A DNA stretch of 64,000 nt, taken from the NCBI RefSeq assembly GCF_024171605.1, contig NZ_JALKAA010000001.1:1-64000 (forward strand), read 5' to 3'. The first letter of the stretch is position 1; every line of letters begins with the position of its first letter. Source of the DNA: Pontibacter sp. HSC-36F09 (GTDB taxonomy: Bacteria; Bacteroidota; Bacteroidia; Cytophagales; Hymenobacteraceae). Positions 1 to 8,010 of this stretch are shown piece by piece. The notes under the pieces are model-generated. The model made no database searches and was not told where the DNA came from. It saw only the letters and a list, made by a program, of their open reading frames with translations. Both the position numbers and the translations under genes were made by a program.

Positions 1-19
1 TTCGTTTCAGAGCGGGTTG

Positions 20-50
20 CAAAGGTAAGAAGAACTTTTACATCTTCAAG
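20..50 (-). promoter_or_regulatory. Tandem promoter P1, reading off the left edge
   Basis: On the minus strand the sequence reads cTTG, 19 bp, then TACCTTTG, a close match to the Bacteroidota housekeeping promoter (TTTG, about 19 bp, TAnnTTTG). An A-rich tract lies just upstream of the -33 element, as in an UP element. It is the last of three similar elements and points toward base 1, so its gene lies outside the window. Confidence 0.6.
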
Positions 51-132
51 CACTCTGCAAAACTTTTTTTCCTTTTTCCTGCGGGCTGTGTTAGCGGCCT
101 TTCCCAGGAACGCTTCCTTGTGAAGCGGGTGG

Positions 133-162
133 CAAAGGTAAGCAGCTTTTTTAACTTGCAAG
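133..162 (-). promoter_or_regulatory. Tandem promoter P2, reading left
   Basis: The minus strand reads cTTG, 18 bp, TACCTTTG. As at P1, an A-rich run lies upstream of the -33 element and a CCCGCT stretch follows the -7 element. It lies 113 bp from P1. Similar spacing and sequence suggest duplicated promoters of one transcription unit. Confidence 0.6.
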
Positions 163-278
163 GCCCCGGCCAAAGTTTTTTTTCAGTCTCGTTCCGGAGT
201 GCCTGGCCTCTCAGCTTCTGCATCCGTGGCCGCCCTGCCGGCTGCCGTTTCCCTATCCGTTTAACCGGGTTGGGAGTG

Positions 279-309
279 CAAAGGTCCACAAAAATTCTGA
301 ACATGCAAG
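279..309 (-). promoter_or_regulatory. Tandem promoter P3, reading left
   Basis: The minus strand reads cTTG, 19 bp, GACCTTTG, one base off the -7 consensus. It lies 146 bp upstream of P2 and points the same way. With P1 and P2 it forms a triple promoter of the kind used for rRNA or other heavily transcribed operons; that target is inferred. Confidence 0.5.
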
Positions 310-681
310 CAGTCCCTACCAACTTTGGCCCCCGTACTGAGAGGGTTTCGCCTAACTGTCTGAAAAGCACCGGGAATCATTTTGATATTTTTATTCAGTT
401 TTTACTTTCCTGGCCCTCGCTGTTGGAAATTCCTTTCTATAAAGATACAGTTAACCATTTAACTCGCTATTCTTTCTAACTATACCTATACTTGTCTAAC
501 TATACCTATACTTGTCTAACTATACCTATACTTGTTCAGCTACAGCTTAGAGATAACACATTACTTCTACTCTTAAGTTCCACATTGACTGTATTTTTAG
601 AGGCCTCTCCTGACGAATTTTAATCCCTTCATTTATGCTTAGCTCTTTCGCTTCTTAAGCTATTCTTATCCATCATTAAAT
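310..681. other. Gene-free stretch left of purA
   Basis: No credible coding region is seen. Open frames here have no recognisable protein features and overlap the promoter elements. The stretch contains the 20-bp tandem repeat described separately and is otherwise AT-rich unique sequence. Confidence 0.6.
475..534. repeat. Three exact copies of a 20-bp repeat
   Basis: The unit tctaactatacctatacttg occurs three times head to tail without mismatch. Each unit holds the CTATACCTATAC core that is also scattered through the window and expanded at 39941-40028. It lies between the leftward promoters and the end of purA. Confidence 0.95.
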
Positions 682-718
682 AAGAAAGGCTTTACCCGTT
701 CAGAGTAAAGCCTTTCTT
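682..718. terminator. Terminator after purA
   Basis: A perfect 14-bp stem (aagaaaggctttac and its complement) encloses a 9-base loop. In the purA direction it is followed by a T-rich tract. It lies about 20 bases beyond the purA stop codon. Confidence 0.85.
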
Positions 719-738
719 TTATAGAATCTCCTTGTTCG

Positions 739-2022
739 CTATATGCTCACCTTCTCTCTTCTTAATGTGCTCTTCCTGTCAGGACCAACTGATGCTATAG
801 TAATTGGTACCTCCAGATGCTGCTCCAGGAAAGTCATATAGTTATTGAAGGCTTCCGGTAATGCTTCTACTGTATCAATCTGATTCAAGTCGACTTTCCA
901 ACCTAGTAGCTCTTCATAGATCGGCTCCATGGTCTCTGTATCCAAAGAGTGCGGCAATCGATCCGTTATCTCGCCAGATGCGAGCTTATAATGCGTGCAT
1001 ACCTTGATTGTGTCGAACTCTGTCAGCACATCAGCTTTCATCATATTGAGCTGCGTCACGCCATTAAGCATAATGGAATACTTCAGGGTTGGGAGATCTA
1101 CCCAGCCACAGCGACGCGGACGCCCTGTGGTAGAGCCAAACTCATTTCCTGACTTCCTGATCTGGTCGCCTACTTCATCCAGCAATTCTGTAGGGAAAGG
1201 TCCGCTACCTACTCTTGTGCAGTATGCTTTGAAGATCCCGTATACCTCACCAATGTGACGAGGCGCTACTCCAAGACCTGTGCAGGCACCTGCTACCAGT
1301 GTAGTGGAAGATGTAACAAATGGGTATGTGCCAAAGTCAACATCCAACAATGAACCTTGCGCTCCTTCAGCCAATACACGCTTGCCATTCTTCAGGGCAT
1401 CGTTGATCATATACTCGCTGTCGACCAACTTAAGCGTTCGCAGGTATTCTACTGCTTCAAAGAAAATCTGCTCTTGCTCGCCAAGGTCCAGGGACTGGCC
1501 ATAGAACTCCACTGTTTTGCGGTGACGGTCTACCAGCTTATTATAACGATCCTGAAAATCATCTGCCAGAATATCGCCAACACGCAGTCCCACTCTGCCG
1601 ATCTTATCCTGGTAAGTCGGACCTATACCTTTCAGTGTAGAACCGATCTTCCCTGTGCCCAAGGCTTCTTCCGAAACTCGGTCGAGCATTTTGTGCGATG
1701 GCAGGATTAAGGAGGTTTTTTTAGAAATAAACAGATTTTGGGATGCATCTACACCGCGATCCTGTAGTTTCTGCATCTCAATGCGAAACACGATTGGGTC
1801 TAGCACAACGCCATTACCAATAATATTCTGAATATGCGGGTGAAATATACCGGAAGGGATCTGGTGAAGCACATGCTTGGTGCCTTCAAATTCGAGTGTG
1901 TGTCCTGCATTAGGGCCTCCCTGGAAGCGGGCCACAATGTCATAGGTAGGAGCCAGTACGTCGACGATTTTGCCTTTGCCCTCGTCGCCCCACTGCAGAC
2001 CTATAAGTATGTCAACTGCCAT
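739..2022 (-). CDS. purA: Adenylosuccinate synthetase
   Basis: PurA joins IMP and aspartate using GTP to give adenylosuccinate, the first committed step to AMP, in the cytosol. The 427-residue protein has the full family length. Near the N-terminus it shows the phosphate-binding loop GLQWGDEGKGK, holding the catalytic Asp, then GPNAGHT with the catalytic His. Farther on are GPTYQDKIGR and the C-terminal nucleotide-binding stretch STTGRPRRCGW. The start ATG lies 7 bases after the stop of the STAS gene, so purA is probably cotranscribed with it and the Fur-family gene upstream. A strong hairpin terminator follows. Identification is secure. Confidence 0.98.
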   Translation of the reverse strand: MAVDILIGLQWGDEGKGKIVDVLAPTYDIVARFQGGPNAGHTLEFEGTKHVLHQIPSGIFHPHIQNIIGNGVVLDPIVFRIEMQKLQDRGVDASQNLFISKKTSLILPSHKMLDRVSEEALGTGKIGSTLKGIGPTYQDKIGRVGLRVGDILADDFQDRYNKLVDRHRKTVEFYGQSLDLGEQEQIFFEAVEYLRTLKLVDSEYMINDALKNGKRVLAEGAQGSLLDVDFGTYPFVTSSTTLVAGACTGLGVAPRHIGEVYGIFKAYCTRVGSGPFPTELLDEVGDQIRKSGNEFGSTTGRPRRCGWVDLPTLKYSIMLNGVTQLNMMKADVLTEFDTIKVCTHYKLASGEITDRLPHSLDTETMEPIYEELLGWKVDLNQIDTVEALPEAFNNYMTFLEQHLEVPITIASVGPDRKSTLRREKVSI

Positions 2023-2029
2023 TTATAAG

Positions 2030-2380
2030 TTAGTAAATTGATTCCTTTAAGAATTGCGCTGCGAAGTTATCATTTTCCGCGATGGTAAAAATGGCATTCA
2101 GCTTCGTAACGATCAAAAGTTTTCGAATGTGGTCAGAAGGCTTAATCAAAACCAACTCTCCTCCCCTATTCCGAAACTTTGTTAGCAGCGAAACAAGCAC
2201 GCCCATGCCACTGCTATCCATGAAGCGGACACTGGAAAGGTCCACAGCACACAGCATTACTTTATTTTCCACTTGCTCTTCGGCAACGTTCATCAGTTGC
2301 TGGGTATCCGGTCCTGCAACTAGGTCTCCCTCCAGTCTGATGAACAGGACATTATCCTTTAGCTCTGTCTGATACTTCAT
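2030..2380 (-). CDS. STAS-domain protein (anti-sigma factor antagonist type)
   Basis: This 116-residue protein is a single STAS domain of the SpoIIAA/RsbV type. Such proteins bind anti-sigma factors or partner kinases and are switched by phosphorylation of a serine. The expected site is visible in RFMDSSGMG (Ser56/Ser57). Its first 29 bases overlap the end of the Fur-family gene in another frame, which implies translational coupling, and purA follows after 7 bases. No anti-sigma kinase, phosphatase or sigma factor gene lies nearby, so the partner is unknown. In Bacteroidota, lone STAS proteins of this kind are common and mostly uncharacterised. The family call is firm; the pathway is not. Confidence 0.88.
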   Translation of the reverse strand: MKYQTELKDNVLFIRLEGDLVAGPDTQQLMNVAEEQVENKVMLCAVDLSSVRFMDSSGMGVLVSLLTKFRNRGGELVLIKPSDHIRKLLIVTKLNAIFTIAENDNFAAQFLKESIY

Positions 2381-2852
2381 GCTGTTGTTCTGTTGCTTTT
2401 TTGGCGCGGCAATCGCCGCATACCCCGTAAAGATTTAGGGAATGGTGCAAGATATGAAAATTTAGAAGGTCGCCCACCATGGTCTGTATATTATGGATAC
2501 GCGGATCACAAAACTCCACCACCTTGTGACATTCCGTACAGATTACATGATCGTGCTGCCGGTAGCCGTATGATTTCTCGTACTGAGCCAGGTTGCGGCC
2601 AAACTGGTGCTTGCTTACCAAGTCGTTCTCCACTAACAAGTCCAGGGTATTGTATACCGTGGCCCGGCTCACGCGGTAGTTCTTGTTTTTCATGCTGATG
2701 TAGAGTGACTCCACATCAAAGTGACCGGAACGGGAGTAGATCTCTTCCAGGATGGCGTAGCGCTCCGGCGTCTTGCGAAGCCCCTTGCTTTCCAGGTATG
2801 CTGTGAAAATTTTCTTTACTTGCTCTATTCTATTCTGCAGGTCTGTTACCAT
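2352..2852 (-). CDS. Fur-family transcriptional regulator
   Basis: The 166-residue protein has the winged-helix DNA-binding half (about residues 15-90, including [16 protein letters not shown]) followed by the metal-binding dimerisation half. The second half carries [15 protein letters not shown] and a later CGDC, the paired CxxC motifs that hold structural zinc in Fur, Zur and PerR. The sequence alone does not decide whether it senses iron, zinc or peroxide. The gene overlaps the STAS gene by 29 bp and lies 35 bp downstream of relA/spoT, so all four genes may form one leftward unit. The start gives the full family N-terminus. Confidence 0.92.
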   Translation of the reverse strand: MVTDLQNRIEQVKKIFTAYLESKGLRKTPERYAILEEIYSRSGHFDVESLYISMKNKNYRVSRATVYNTLDLLVENDLVSKHQFGRNLAQYEKSYGYRQHDHVICTECHKVVEFCDPRIHNIQTMVGDLLNFHILHHSLNLYGVCGDCRAKKATEQQHEVSDRAKG

Positions 2853-2887
2853 GTCTTTTCGCTCTTATATATAATAGGTGTGGCGAC

Positions 2888-5083
2888 TTAGTCGAATCGT
2901 TCGACTGTCAGCACACCCGTCACCTTGCCCATGCGCTGGATCAACTTGTCCAAATGGCCGGTGTCATTAACAAAAACCATAATGTTCCCTTCAAAGATTC
3001 CATCATGCGAATCTATTGTGATGGAGCGCATGTTTACCCGAAGGCTGTTTGAGATGATGCGGGTTAGGTCGTTTACCAGACCAACGCGGTCTGTTCCCTT
3101 GATGCGTATACCTGCCAGGAAAGCCAGTTCCTTCTGATCCGTCCACTTGGCCTTGATGATGCGGTTGCCATAGTTAGACATTAGTTCTATCCCTTTCTTA
3201 CAGGTGGTGCGGTGAATCTCAATGCCGTCCCCCTCTGTCTCAAAGCCAAACACTTCGTCGCCAGGTATAGGGTTGCAGCATGTGGCTACTTTATAATTCA
3301 TGTTCGAGGTGTTCTCCCCTATCACGAGCATATCAGAAGTCACCCCGCGTATTTTCTGCACTTCCCGGTCAAAGGACTTGGGCTCGAGCATTGAAGCGCC
3401 CCGTTCTGCCTGTGCAGAAAAGATCACTTCTTTGATGTTCTTGATATCAATATGGCCGGTGGCGATGCGATAGTGCAGATCCTGCACCGTTGGCACGTTA
3501 AAGAAGGCCATCAACTTATTTAGATTTCCCTGCGTTTCAGGCACTTTCAGGTATACGAGGCGACGCTCCAGCATTGCTTTGCCCTGCTCCGATTTATTCT
3601 TGCGGTCTTCGCGAAGGTACTCTTTGATACGGGAGCGGGCTTTGGAGGTCACCACATAGTCCAGCCATTCTTCGTTTGGTTTCTGCTTCTGCGACGTCAG
3701 TATTTCTACCTGATCACCATTGCGCAACCGGAAGCTCAGCGGTACCAGTTTTTGGTTCACCTTAGCCCCAAGGCAGTGCAAGCCAATTTCTGAGTGAATC
3801 TCAAACGCGAAGTCAAGGGCGGTGGCCCGGTCGGGCAGAATCAGCAGTTCGCCCTTAGGAGTAAAGACAAAAACCTCTTCCACGAACAGATTCTTGCGGA
3901 ACTCGTCCATGAACTCCAGTGCGTTGGCTGTGTTATTCTCCAGCATATCGCGCACCTTGTTTATCCACATTTCCAGGCCGGACTCGCCCCCACTACCGTC
4001 GCTCTTGTATTTCCAGTGCGCGGCGTAGCCGCGTTCTGCGATCTCGTCCATACGCTTGGTCCGAATCTGCACCTCCACCCACTGACCGGATTTGCTCATC
4101 ACAGTCGTATGCAACGACTCGTAGCCATTGGCTTTTGGGGTATTCACCCAGTCACGCAGGCGGTCCGGGTTTGGTTGGTAGAAGTCTGTTATAATAGAGT
4201 ATACCTGCCAGCAGGCTGCTTTTTCATGCTCAAGTGGCACATCCAACGTAATGCGTATGGCAAACAGGTCGTAGATCTCCTCAAACGTGATGTTCTGTTT
4301 CTTGATCTTCTTTAAGATGGAGTAGATAGACTTTGGTCTGCCTTTGATGTTGAATTTAAAGCCGTGCCGACGTAATTCCTCTTCAATCGGAGAGATGAAG
4401 TCTTTGATGAACTTTCCTCGGGCACTGCGCGTCTGCCGTATCTTGGTCGAAATGTCCTTATAAGTATCGGTATCGGTGTACTTCAGGTATAGGTCTTCCA
4501 ATTCCGACTTGATCGCATAAAGCCCGAGGCGGTGTGCCAGCGGGGCGTACAGGTACATGGTTTCGGAAGCAATCTTGAGCTGCTTGTGGCGTGGCATGCT
4601 GTCGAGCGTACGCATGTTGTGCAGGCGGTCGGCCAGTTTGATCAGGATAACCCGCACATCATCCGACAGCGTGAGCAGCATCTTACGGAAGTTCTCGGCC
4701 TGCTGCGAGGTACCATAGTCAAATACGCCGGATATCTTGGTCAATCCTTCGATGATGCGCGCTACACTCGTACCGAACTCACGCTCAACCTCATCCACCT
4801 CCATATCGGTATCCTCTACCACGTCGTGCAGCAGGGCCGCTACGATAGAAGTGGTACCGAGCCCAATCTCCTCCACCGCGATCTGCGCCACAGCCAGTGG
4901 ATGCAGAATGTAAGGCTCTCCTGATTTGCGGCGCATGTCTTTATGGGCCTCCACAGAAGTATTAAAAGCCTTTTTGATGATCTTGGCGTCGTTGTCCTTC
5001 AGGAAAGGCTTGGCGTGCCGAAGTAATCTGCGGTAATGTCTAAGGATCTCTTTGCGTTCTGCTTCTGGATCGATCATGTTCAT
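2888..5083 (-). CDS. relA/spoT: Bifunctional (p)ppGpp synthetase/hydrolase
   Basis: This 731-residue Rel protein makes and degrades the stringent-response alarmone (p)ppGpp. The HD hydrolase domain shows HDVVEDTD and LADRLHNMRTL with its metal ligands intact, so hydrolysis should be active. The synthetase domain follows, with GRPKSIYSI, YDLFAIRI and NGYESLHTTV. After it come a TGS domain (FVFTPKGELLILPDRATALDFAF...), a helical region, a cysteine-bearing segment (ATCCNPIPGDEVFG) and a C-terminal ACT domain. The domain order matches full-length Rel. It appears to be the first gene of the leftward group with the Fur-family, STAS and purA genes, behind a perfect TATATTTG -7 element at 5185-5192. 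Confidence 0.96.
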   Translation of the reverse strand: MNMIDPEAERKEILRHYRRLLRHAKPFLKDNDAKIIKKAFNTSVEAHKDMRRKSGEPYILHPLAVAQIAVEEIGLGTTSIVAALLHDVVEDTDMEVDEVEREFGTSVARIIEGLTKISGVFDYGTSQQAENFRKMLLTLSDDVRVILIKLADRLHNMRTLDSMPRHKQLKIASETMYLYAPLAHRLGLYAIKSELEDLYLKYTDTDTYKDISTKIRQTRSARGKFIKDFISPIEEELRRHGFKFNIKGRPKSIYSILKKIKKQNITFEEIYDLFAIRITLDVPLEHEKAACWQVYSIITDFYQPNPDRLRDWVNTPKANGYESLHTTVMSKSGQWVEVQIRTKRMDEIAERGYAAHWKYKSDGSGGESGLEMWINKVRDMLENNTANALEFMDEFRKNLFVEEVFVFTPKGELLILPDRATALDFAFEIHSEIGLHCLGAKVNQKLVPLSFRLRNGDQVEILTSQKQKPNEEWLDYVVTSKARSRIKEYLREDRKNKSEQGKAMLERRLVYLKVPETQGNLNKLMAFFNVPTVQDLHYRIATGHIDIKNIKEVIFSAQAERGASMLEPKSFDREVQKIRGVTSDMLVIGENTSNMNYKVATCCNPIPGDEVFGFETEGDGIEIHRTTCKKGIELMSNYGNRIIKAKWTDQKELAFLAGIRIKGTDRVGLVNDLTRIISNSLRVNMRSITIDSHDGIFEGNIMVFVNDTGHLDKLIQRMGKVTGVLTVERFD

Positions 5084-5184
5084 GCTAAAGCTGGAAAGTA
5101 TAGGGTGCTCAGGCCGGGCGAGCCTGCAGCCATCCTTATTCTACTTCTCTATAGGTATAAGTGAGGCAGAGGCGTTTTAAGTTT

Positions 5185-5192
5185 CAAATATA
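5185..5192 (-). promoter_or_regulatory. Probable -7 element for relA/spoT
   Basis: The minus strand reads TATATTTG, an exact match to TAnnTTTG, about 100 bases before the relA/spoT ATG. The best -33 candidate is a TTGT 23 bp upstream, so spacing is longer than usual. The predicted leader is about 95 nt. Confidence 0.5.
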
Positions 5193-5324
5193 CATGAATA
5201 TCCGCTTTCATGCACACAATGCTATGCGAATCGTGCAATTTGTTGATGCTGAATCACTAAGCTCTCAATTGCTGCACTGCTCGGGATAGAGAATAAAAAA
5301 TATTCGCTTTTTTTAGACCTCACT

Positions 5325-5355
5325 CTTGCATTTAAAGATAGCGTTCGTAAATTTG
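5325..5355 (+). promoter_or_regulatory. Promoter of tRNA-Leu
   Basis: The sequence reads cTTG, 19 bp, TAAATTTG. The -7 element is exact and the spacing is ideal. It shares the cTTG -33 form with the triple promoter at the left edge. Transcription should start about 20 bases before the tRNA. Confidence 0.75.
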
Positions 5356-5381
5356 CACCATCATTACAAACAAGCACACAT

Positions 5382-5463
5382 GCGGATGTGGCGAAATTGG
5401 TAGACGCACTAGACTTAGGATCTAGCGCTGCGAGGCATGGGGGTTCGAGTCCCTCCATCCGCA
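5382..5463 (+). tRNA. tRNA-Leu (anticodon TAG)
   Basis: The acceptor stem gcggatg pairs with catccgc. The anticodon arm ctaga-ctTAGga-tctag gives anticodon TAG, reading CUN leucine codons. A variable arm longer than in most tRNAs and the T-arm gggttcgagtccc make it a class II leucine tRNA. No CCA tail is encoded after the discriminator A. Confidence 0.97.
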
Positions 5464-5470
5464 CACAAAC

Positions 5471-5507
5471 GAAACCCTCAACAGCCCATGTTGGGGGTTT
5501 GTTTTTA
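5471..5507 (+). terminator. Terminator after tRNA-Leu
   Basis: A 12-bp stem (aaacc(c/t)tcaaca type, one G-T pair) with a GCCCA loop is followed by GTTTTT. It separates the tRNA from tig. Confidence 0.8.
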
Positions 5508-5540
5508 CTAGATGTATCATCACTAAAATTTTTGTAAGCC

Positions 5541-6860
5541 TTGAATATTACATTAAATCAAACCGACGGCACTAACGCGCAACTGAAGGTAGTCCTGGAA
5601 GAGGCGGACTATGCTACTAAAGTTGACCAGCAAGTAAAAGAATTCAGCAAGAAAGCTCAGATCAAAGGCTTCAGACCTGGTAAAGTGCCTGCAGGACTTA
5701 TCAAGAAGATGTATGGCAAGAGCATACTGGTTGAGGCGATCAACAAACTTCTTCAGGAGGAGATCTCTAAGTATATCAAGGACAACGATGTAAAACTGCT
5801 GGGCGAGCCGCTTCCGGAGCCAAGCCAGGAGAACATTGACTGGGACAACCAGAAAGATTTTGAATTTACGTATGCCGTTGGTCTACTGCCAGACTTCAAC
5901 CTTCCGCTGGATAAAAGCGTAGAGGGTTACACTGTGGAGCTGGACCAGACTACAGTGGACGAAGCTTACGAAAACCTGAAGCGCCAGTTCGGCAAAACAA
6001 CAAACCCGGAAACTTCTGAAGAAGGTGACTTCATCTACGGTGACCTGAAGCAAGTAGAAGGCGAGTTCGAGTCTAAAACGCTAATCCCTACAAGCCGTGT
6101 AGTAGAAGGTAAAGATCAGTTCATGGGCGTAAAAGCCGGTGACGTGATCCGTTTCGATATCCGCAAGGCATTTGGTGATGACAACAGCGCACTGGCTCAC
6201 GTAACTGGCCTGAGCAAAGATGTAGTAGCTGACCTGAACGGTGAGTTCGAATTCACAGTAGAGAAAATCAACCGTACTGAGGCTGCTGAACTGAACCAGG
6301 AGCTGTTTGACAAGCTGTTCGGTAAGGACGAAGTGAAAACGGAAGAAGAGTTCGACGCTAAGATCCGTGAGACGATCAAGGAGAACTACGAGCGCGAGGC
6401 AGACAACTTGCTATACCGCAATATCATTGATACCTTAGTGGACAACGTAGAGGCAGAGCTTCCGACTGAGTTCTTCAAGCGCTGGTTGCAGGTGACCAAT
6501 GAAGGCCGTTTGACTACAGAGCAGATCGAAGAGAACTTCGACAAGTACCTGAAGGAGCTGAAGTGGTCTATGATCAAGAACAAGGTTGTAGAAGAAAACG
6601 AGCTGAAAGTATCCAACGAAGAGGTGGTAAGCAGCACGAAAGAGAAAATGTTGGCGCAGTTCAACATGCCAGAGGTTCCGGAGGAATTGGTAGAGAGCAT
6701 GAATAACTATGCTAACCAGTATCTGCAGCAGGACAATGGCCGTAACTACATTAATGAGTACGAGCAACTGCTGGCCGAGAAGGTGCTCGCTAAACTAAAA
6801 GAAAAGATGACTGTTGTAGAGAAGACAATATCTACAGAGGACTTCAAAAACCTATCGTAA
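5541..6860 (+). CDS. tig: Trigger factor
   Basis: Trigger factor is the ribosome-bound chaperone and peptidyl-prolyl isomerase that meets nascent chains at the exit tunnel. The 439-residue protein has the N-terminal ribosome-binding domain with the signature KGFRPGKVPAGLIKKMYG (about residues 43-60), a middle domain that is diverged from the FKBP fold, and a long helical C-terminal chaperone domain. The start codon is TTG, since MNITLNQ is the normal family beginning and no ATG is available there. tig is followed by clpP and clpX, a conserved bacterial grouping. A hairpin terminator follows the stop, so tig is probably its own unit. Confidence 0.96.
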   Translation: MNITLNQTDGTNAQLKVVLEEADYATKVDQQVKEFSKKAQIKGFRPGKVPAGLIKKMYGKSILVEAINKLLQEEISKYIKDNDVKLLGEPLPEPSQENIDWDNQKDFEFTYAVGLLPDFNLPLDKSVEGYTVELDQTTVDEAYENLKRQFGKTTNPETSEEGDFIYGDLKQVEGEFESKTLIPTSRVVEGKDQFMGVKAGDVIRFDIRKAFGDDNSALAHVTGLSKDVVADLNGEFEFTVEKINRTEAAELNQELFDKLFGKDEVKTEEEFDAKIRETIKENYEREADNLLYRNIIDTLVDNVEAELPTEFFKRWLQVTNEGRLTTEQIEENFDKYLKELKWSMIKNKVVEENELKVSNEEVVSSTKEKMLAQFNMPEVPEELVESMNNYANQYLQQDNGRNYINEYEQLLAEKVLAKLKEKMTVVEKTISTEDFKNLS

Positions 6861-6883
6861 TAACGATTAATAATATTTAACCT

Positions 6884-6921
6884 AAAAAGTCCTTTATTAT
6901 TTAAAGGACTTTTTTATTTTT
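6884..6921 (+). terminator. Terminator after tig
   Basis: The stem aaaaagtccttt/aaaggacttttt is perfect and is followed by a T-rich tail. A TATTTTTG in this tail (6915-6922) could double as a -7 element for clpP, but no matching -33 element is seen. Confidence 0.85.
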
Positions 6922-6945
6922 GACCAAACCGTAAATCTAAACAAG

Positions 6946-7647
6946 ATGATGTTTAACAAAGACGAGTTCCGGAAATTTGCCGTAAAGGGCCAGGGCATGA
7001 GTGGCCTGGGCGTAGATCAATATATTAGTCATGTAGAAGGCCGTGCCATGCATACCATTGAAAGCATGACGCGCTCTGTAATTGAGGAACGTCCGACGAA
7101 CTTCCGTGAGATCGATGTGTTCTCACGCCTGATCATGGACCGCATTATTTTCCTGGGTACGCAGGTAGACGATTTTATCGCCAACATTATTACTGCCCAA
7201 TTGCTATTTTTGGAATCAGCTGATGCGAAGAAAGACATTTTGCTGTACATTAACAGCCCGGGTGGTTCCGTATACGCCGGCCTCGGCATCTACGACACTA
7301 TGCAGTATGTGAACCCGGATGTAGCGACGATCTGTACAGGTCTGGCCGCTTCTATGGGTGCTGTGCTGCTGGCCGGTGGCGCTAAGAACAAGCGCTCTGC
7401 TTTGCCGCACGCCCGCGTCATGATTCACCAGCCAATGGGTGGTGCGCAGGGACAGGCCTCTGATATTGAAATCACAGCCCGTGAGATCCTGAAGCTCAAG
7501 AAGGAGCTGTATGAGATTCTGGCAGAGCACTCTGGCAAATCATACCAAGAGGTATACGACAACTCCGACCGCGACTACTGGATGAAAGCGGAAGAAGCGA
7601 AAGAGTATGGCCTGATTGACGAAGTATTGCACCGCAAGAAAGACTAA
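6946..7647 (+). CDS. clpP: ATP-dependent Clp protease proteolytic subunit
   Basis: ClpP forms the double-ring serine protease chamber fed by ClpX. The 233-residue protein has a complete catalytic triad: Ser136 in [11 protein letters not shown], His161 in [12 protein letters not shown] and Asp210 in NSDRDYWM. The N-terminal extension of about 35 residues before the conserved core is somewhat long and probably is a propeptide or Bacteroidota-type extension. Two consecutive ATG codons begin the frame; the first is chosen here. tig lies upstream and clpX downstream, each separated by terminators. Codon use is like the neighbours. Confidence 0.97.
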   Translation: MMFNKDEFRKFAVKGQGMSGLGVDQYISHVEGRAMHTIESMTRSVIEERPTNFREIDVFSRLIMDRIIFLGTQVDDFIANIITAQLLFLESADAKKDILLYINSPGGSVYAGLGIYDTMQYVNPDVATICTGLAASMGAVLLAGGAKNKRSALPHARVMIHQPMGGAQGQASDIEITAREILKLKKELYEILAEHSGKSYQEVYDNSDRDYWMKAEEAKEYGLIDEVLHRKKD

Positions 7648-7678
7648 GCCCCATACGGACAGTAATGTCCTGTGAGTA

Positions 7679-7725
7679 AAATAGCAAAGTCCATCCTGTA
7701 CACAGGTATGGGCTTTGCTATTTTA
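7679..7725 (+). terminator. Terminator after clpP
   Basis: A 16-bp stem (aaatagcaaagtccat with one G-T pair) encloses a 13-base loop and ends in TTTTATTTT. Confidence 0.8.
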
Positions 7726-7930
7726 TTTTGCAAGAAAGAATTGCACCATTATAATACCAATCCTGAAAATAGAACTATACCTAAAAATTTATCAACACAG
7801 GTATGTGGATACTAAAAGCTTACAAATTACTGAATTACAGGCTTTTAAATCAAGATACAGTAATAGCAATTTTTTAATTTATGGCTACTTTTTATAACCA
7901 TATCAACATTTTAGAAATTAAAATACTACC
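7726..7930. other. AT-rich gap between clpP and clpX
   Basis: AT-rich sequence with no plausible gene; the short open frame here lacks protein-like composition. One CTATACCT copy lies at about 7776. Confidence 0.6.
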
Positions 7931-7958
7931 TTAGTAAGGTTTCAATTTTGTACCTTTG
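7931..7958 (+). promoter_or_regulatory. Promoter of clpX
   Basis: TTAG, 16 bp, TACCTTTG. The -7 element is an exact match to TAnnTTTG; the -33 element is weaker and slightly close. It gives a leader of about 45 nt before the clpX ATG. Confidence 0.55.
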
Positions 7959-8010
7959 CTTCTGAATTACACCCGAGAGGGCCAATAAAATCTTCTGAAC
8001 AAACTTTTTT

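Larger units (their letters stand above)
5084..5381. other. Divergent intergenic region between relA/spoT and tRNA-Leu
   Basis: About 300 bases without a gene. The stretch carries a leftward promoter for relA/spoT and a rightward promoter for the tRNA. The one open frame crossing the tRNA is antisense to it and is not a gene. Confidence 0.7.

Noticed and set aside
38..479. Two overlapping open frames on opposite strands near the left edge
   Set aside because: Both run through the three promoter elements, overlap each other and lack any protein-family features.
5222..5464. Open frame of 80 codons on the minus strand across tRNA-Leu
   Set aside because: It is the antisense of the tRNA and its flanks; the frame begins with the translated tRNA complement, a well-known artefact.
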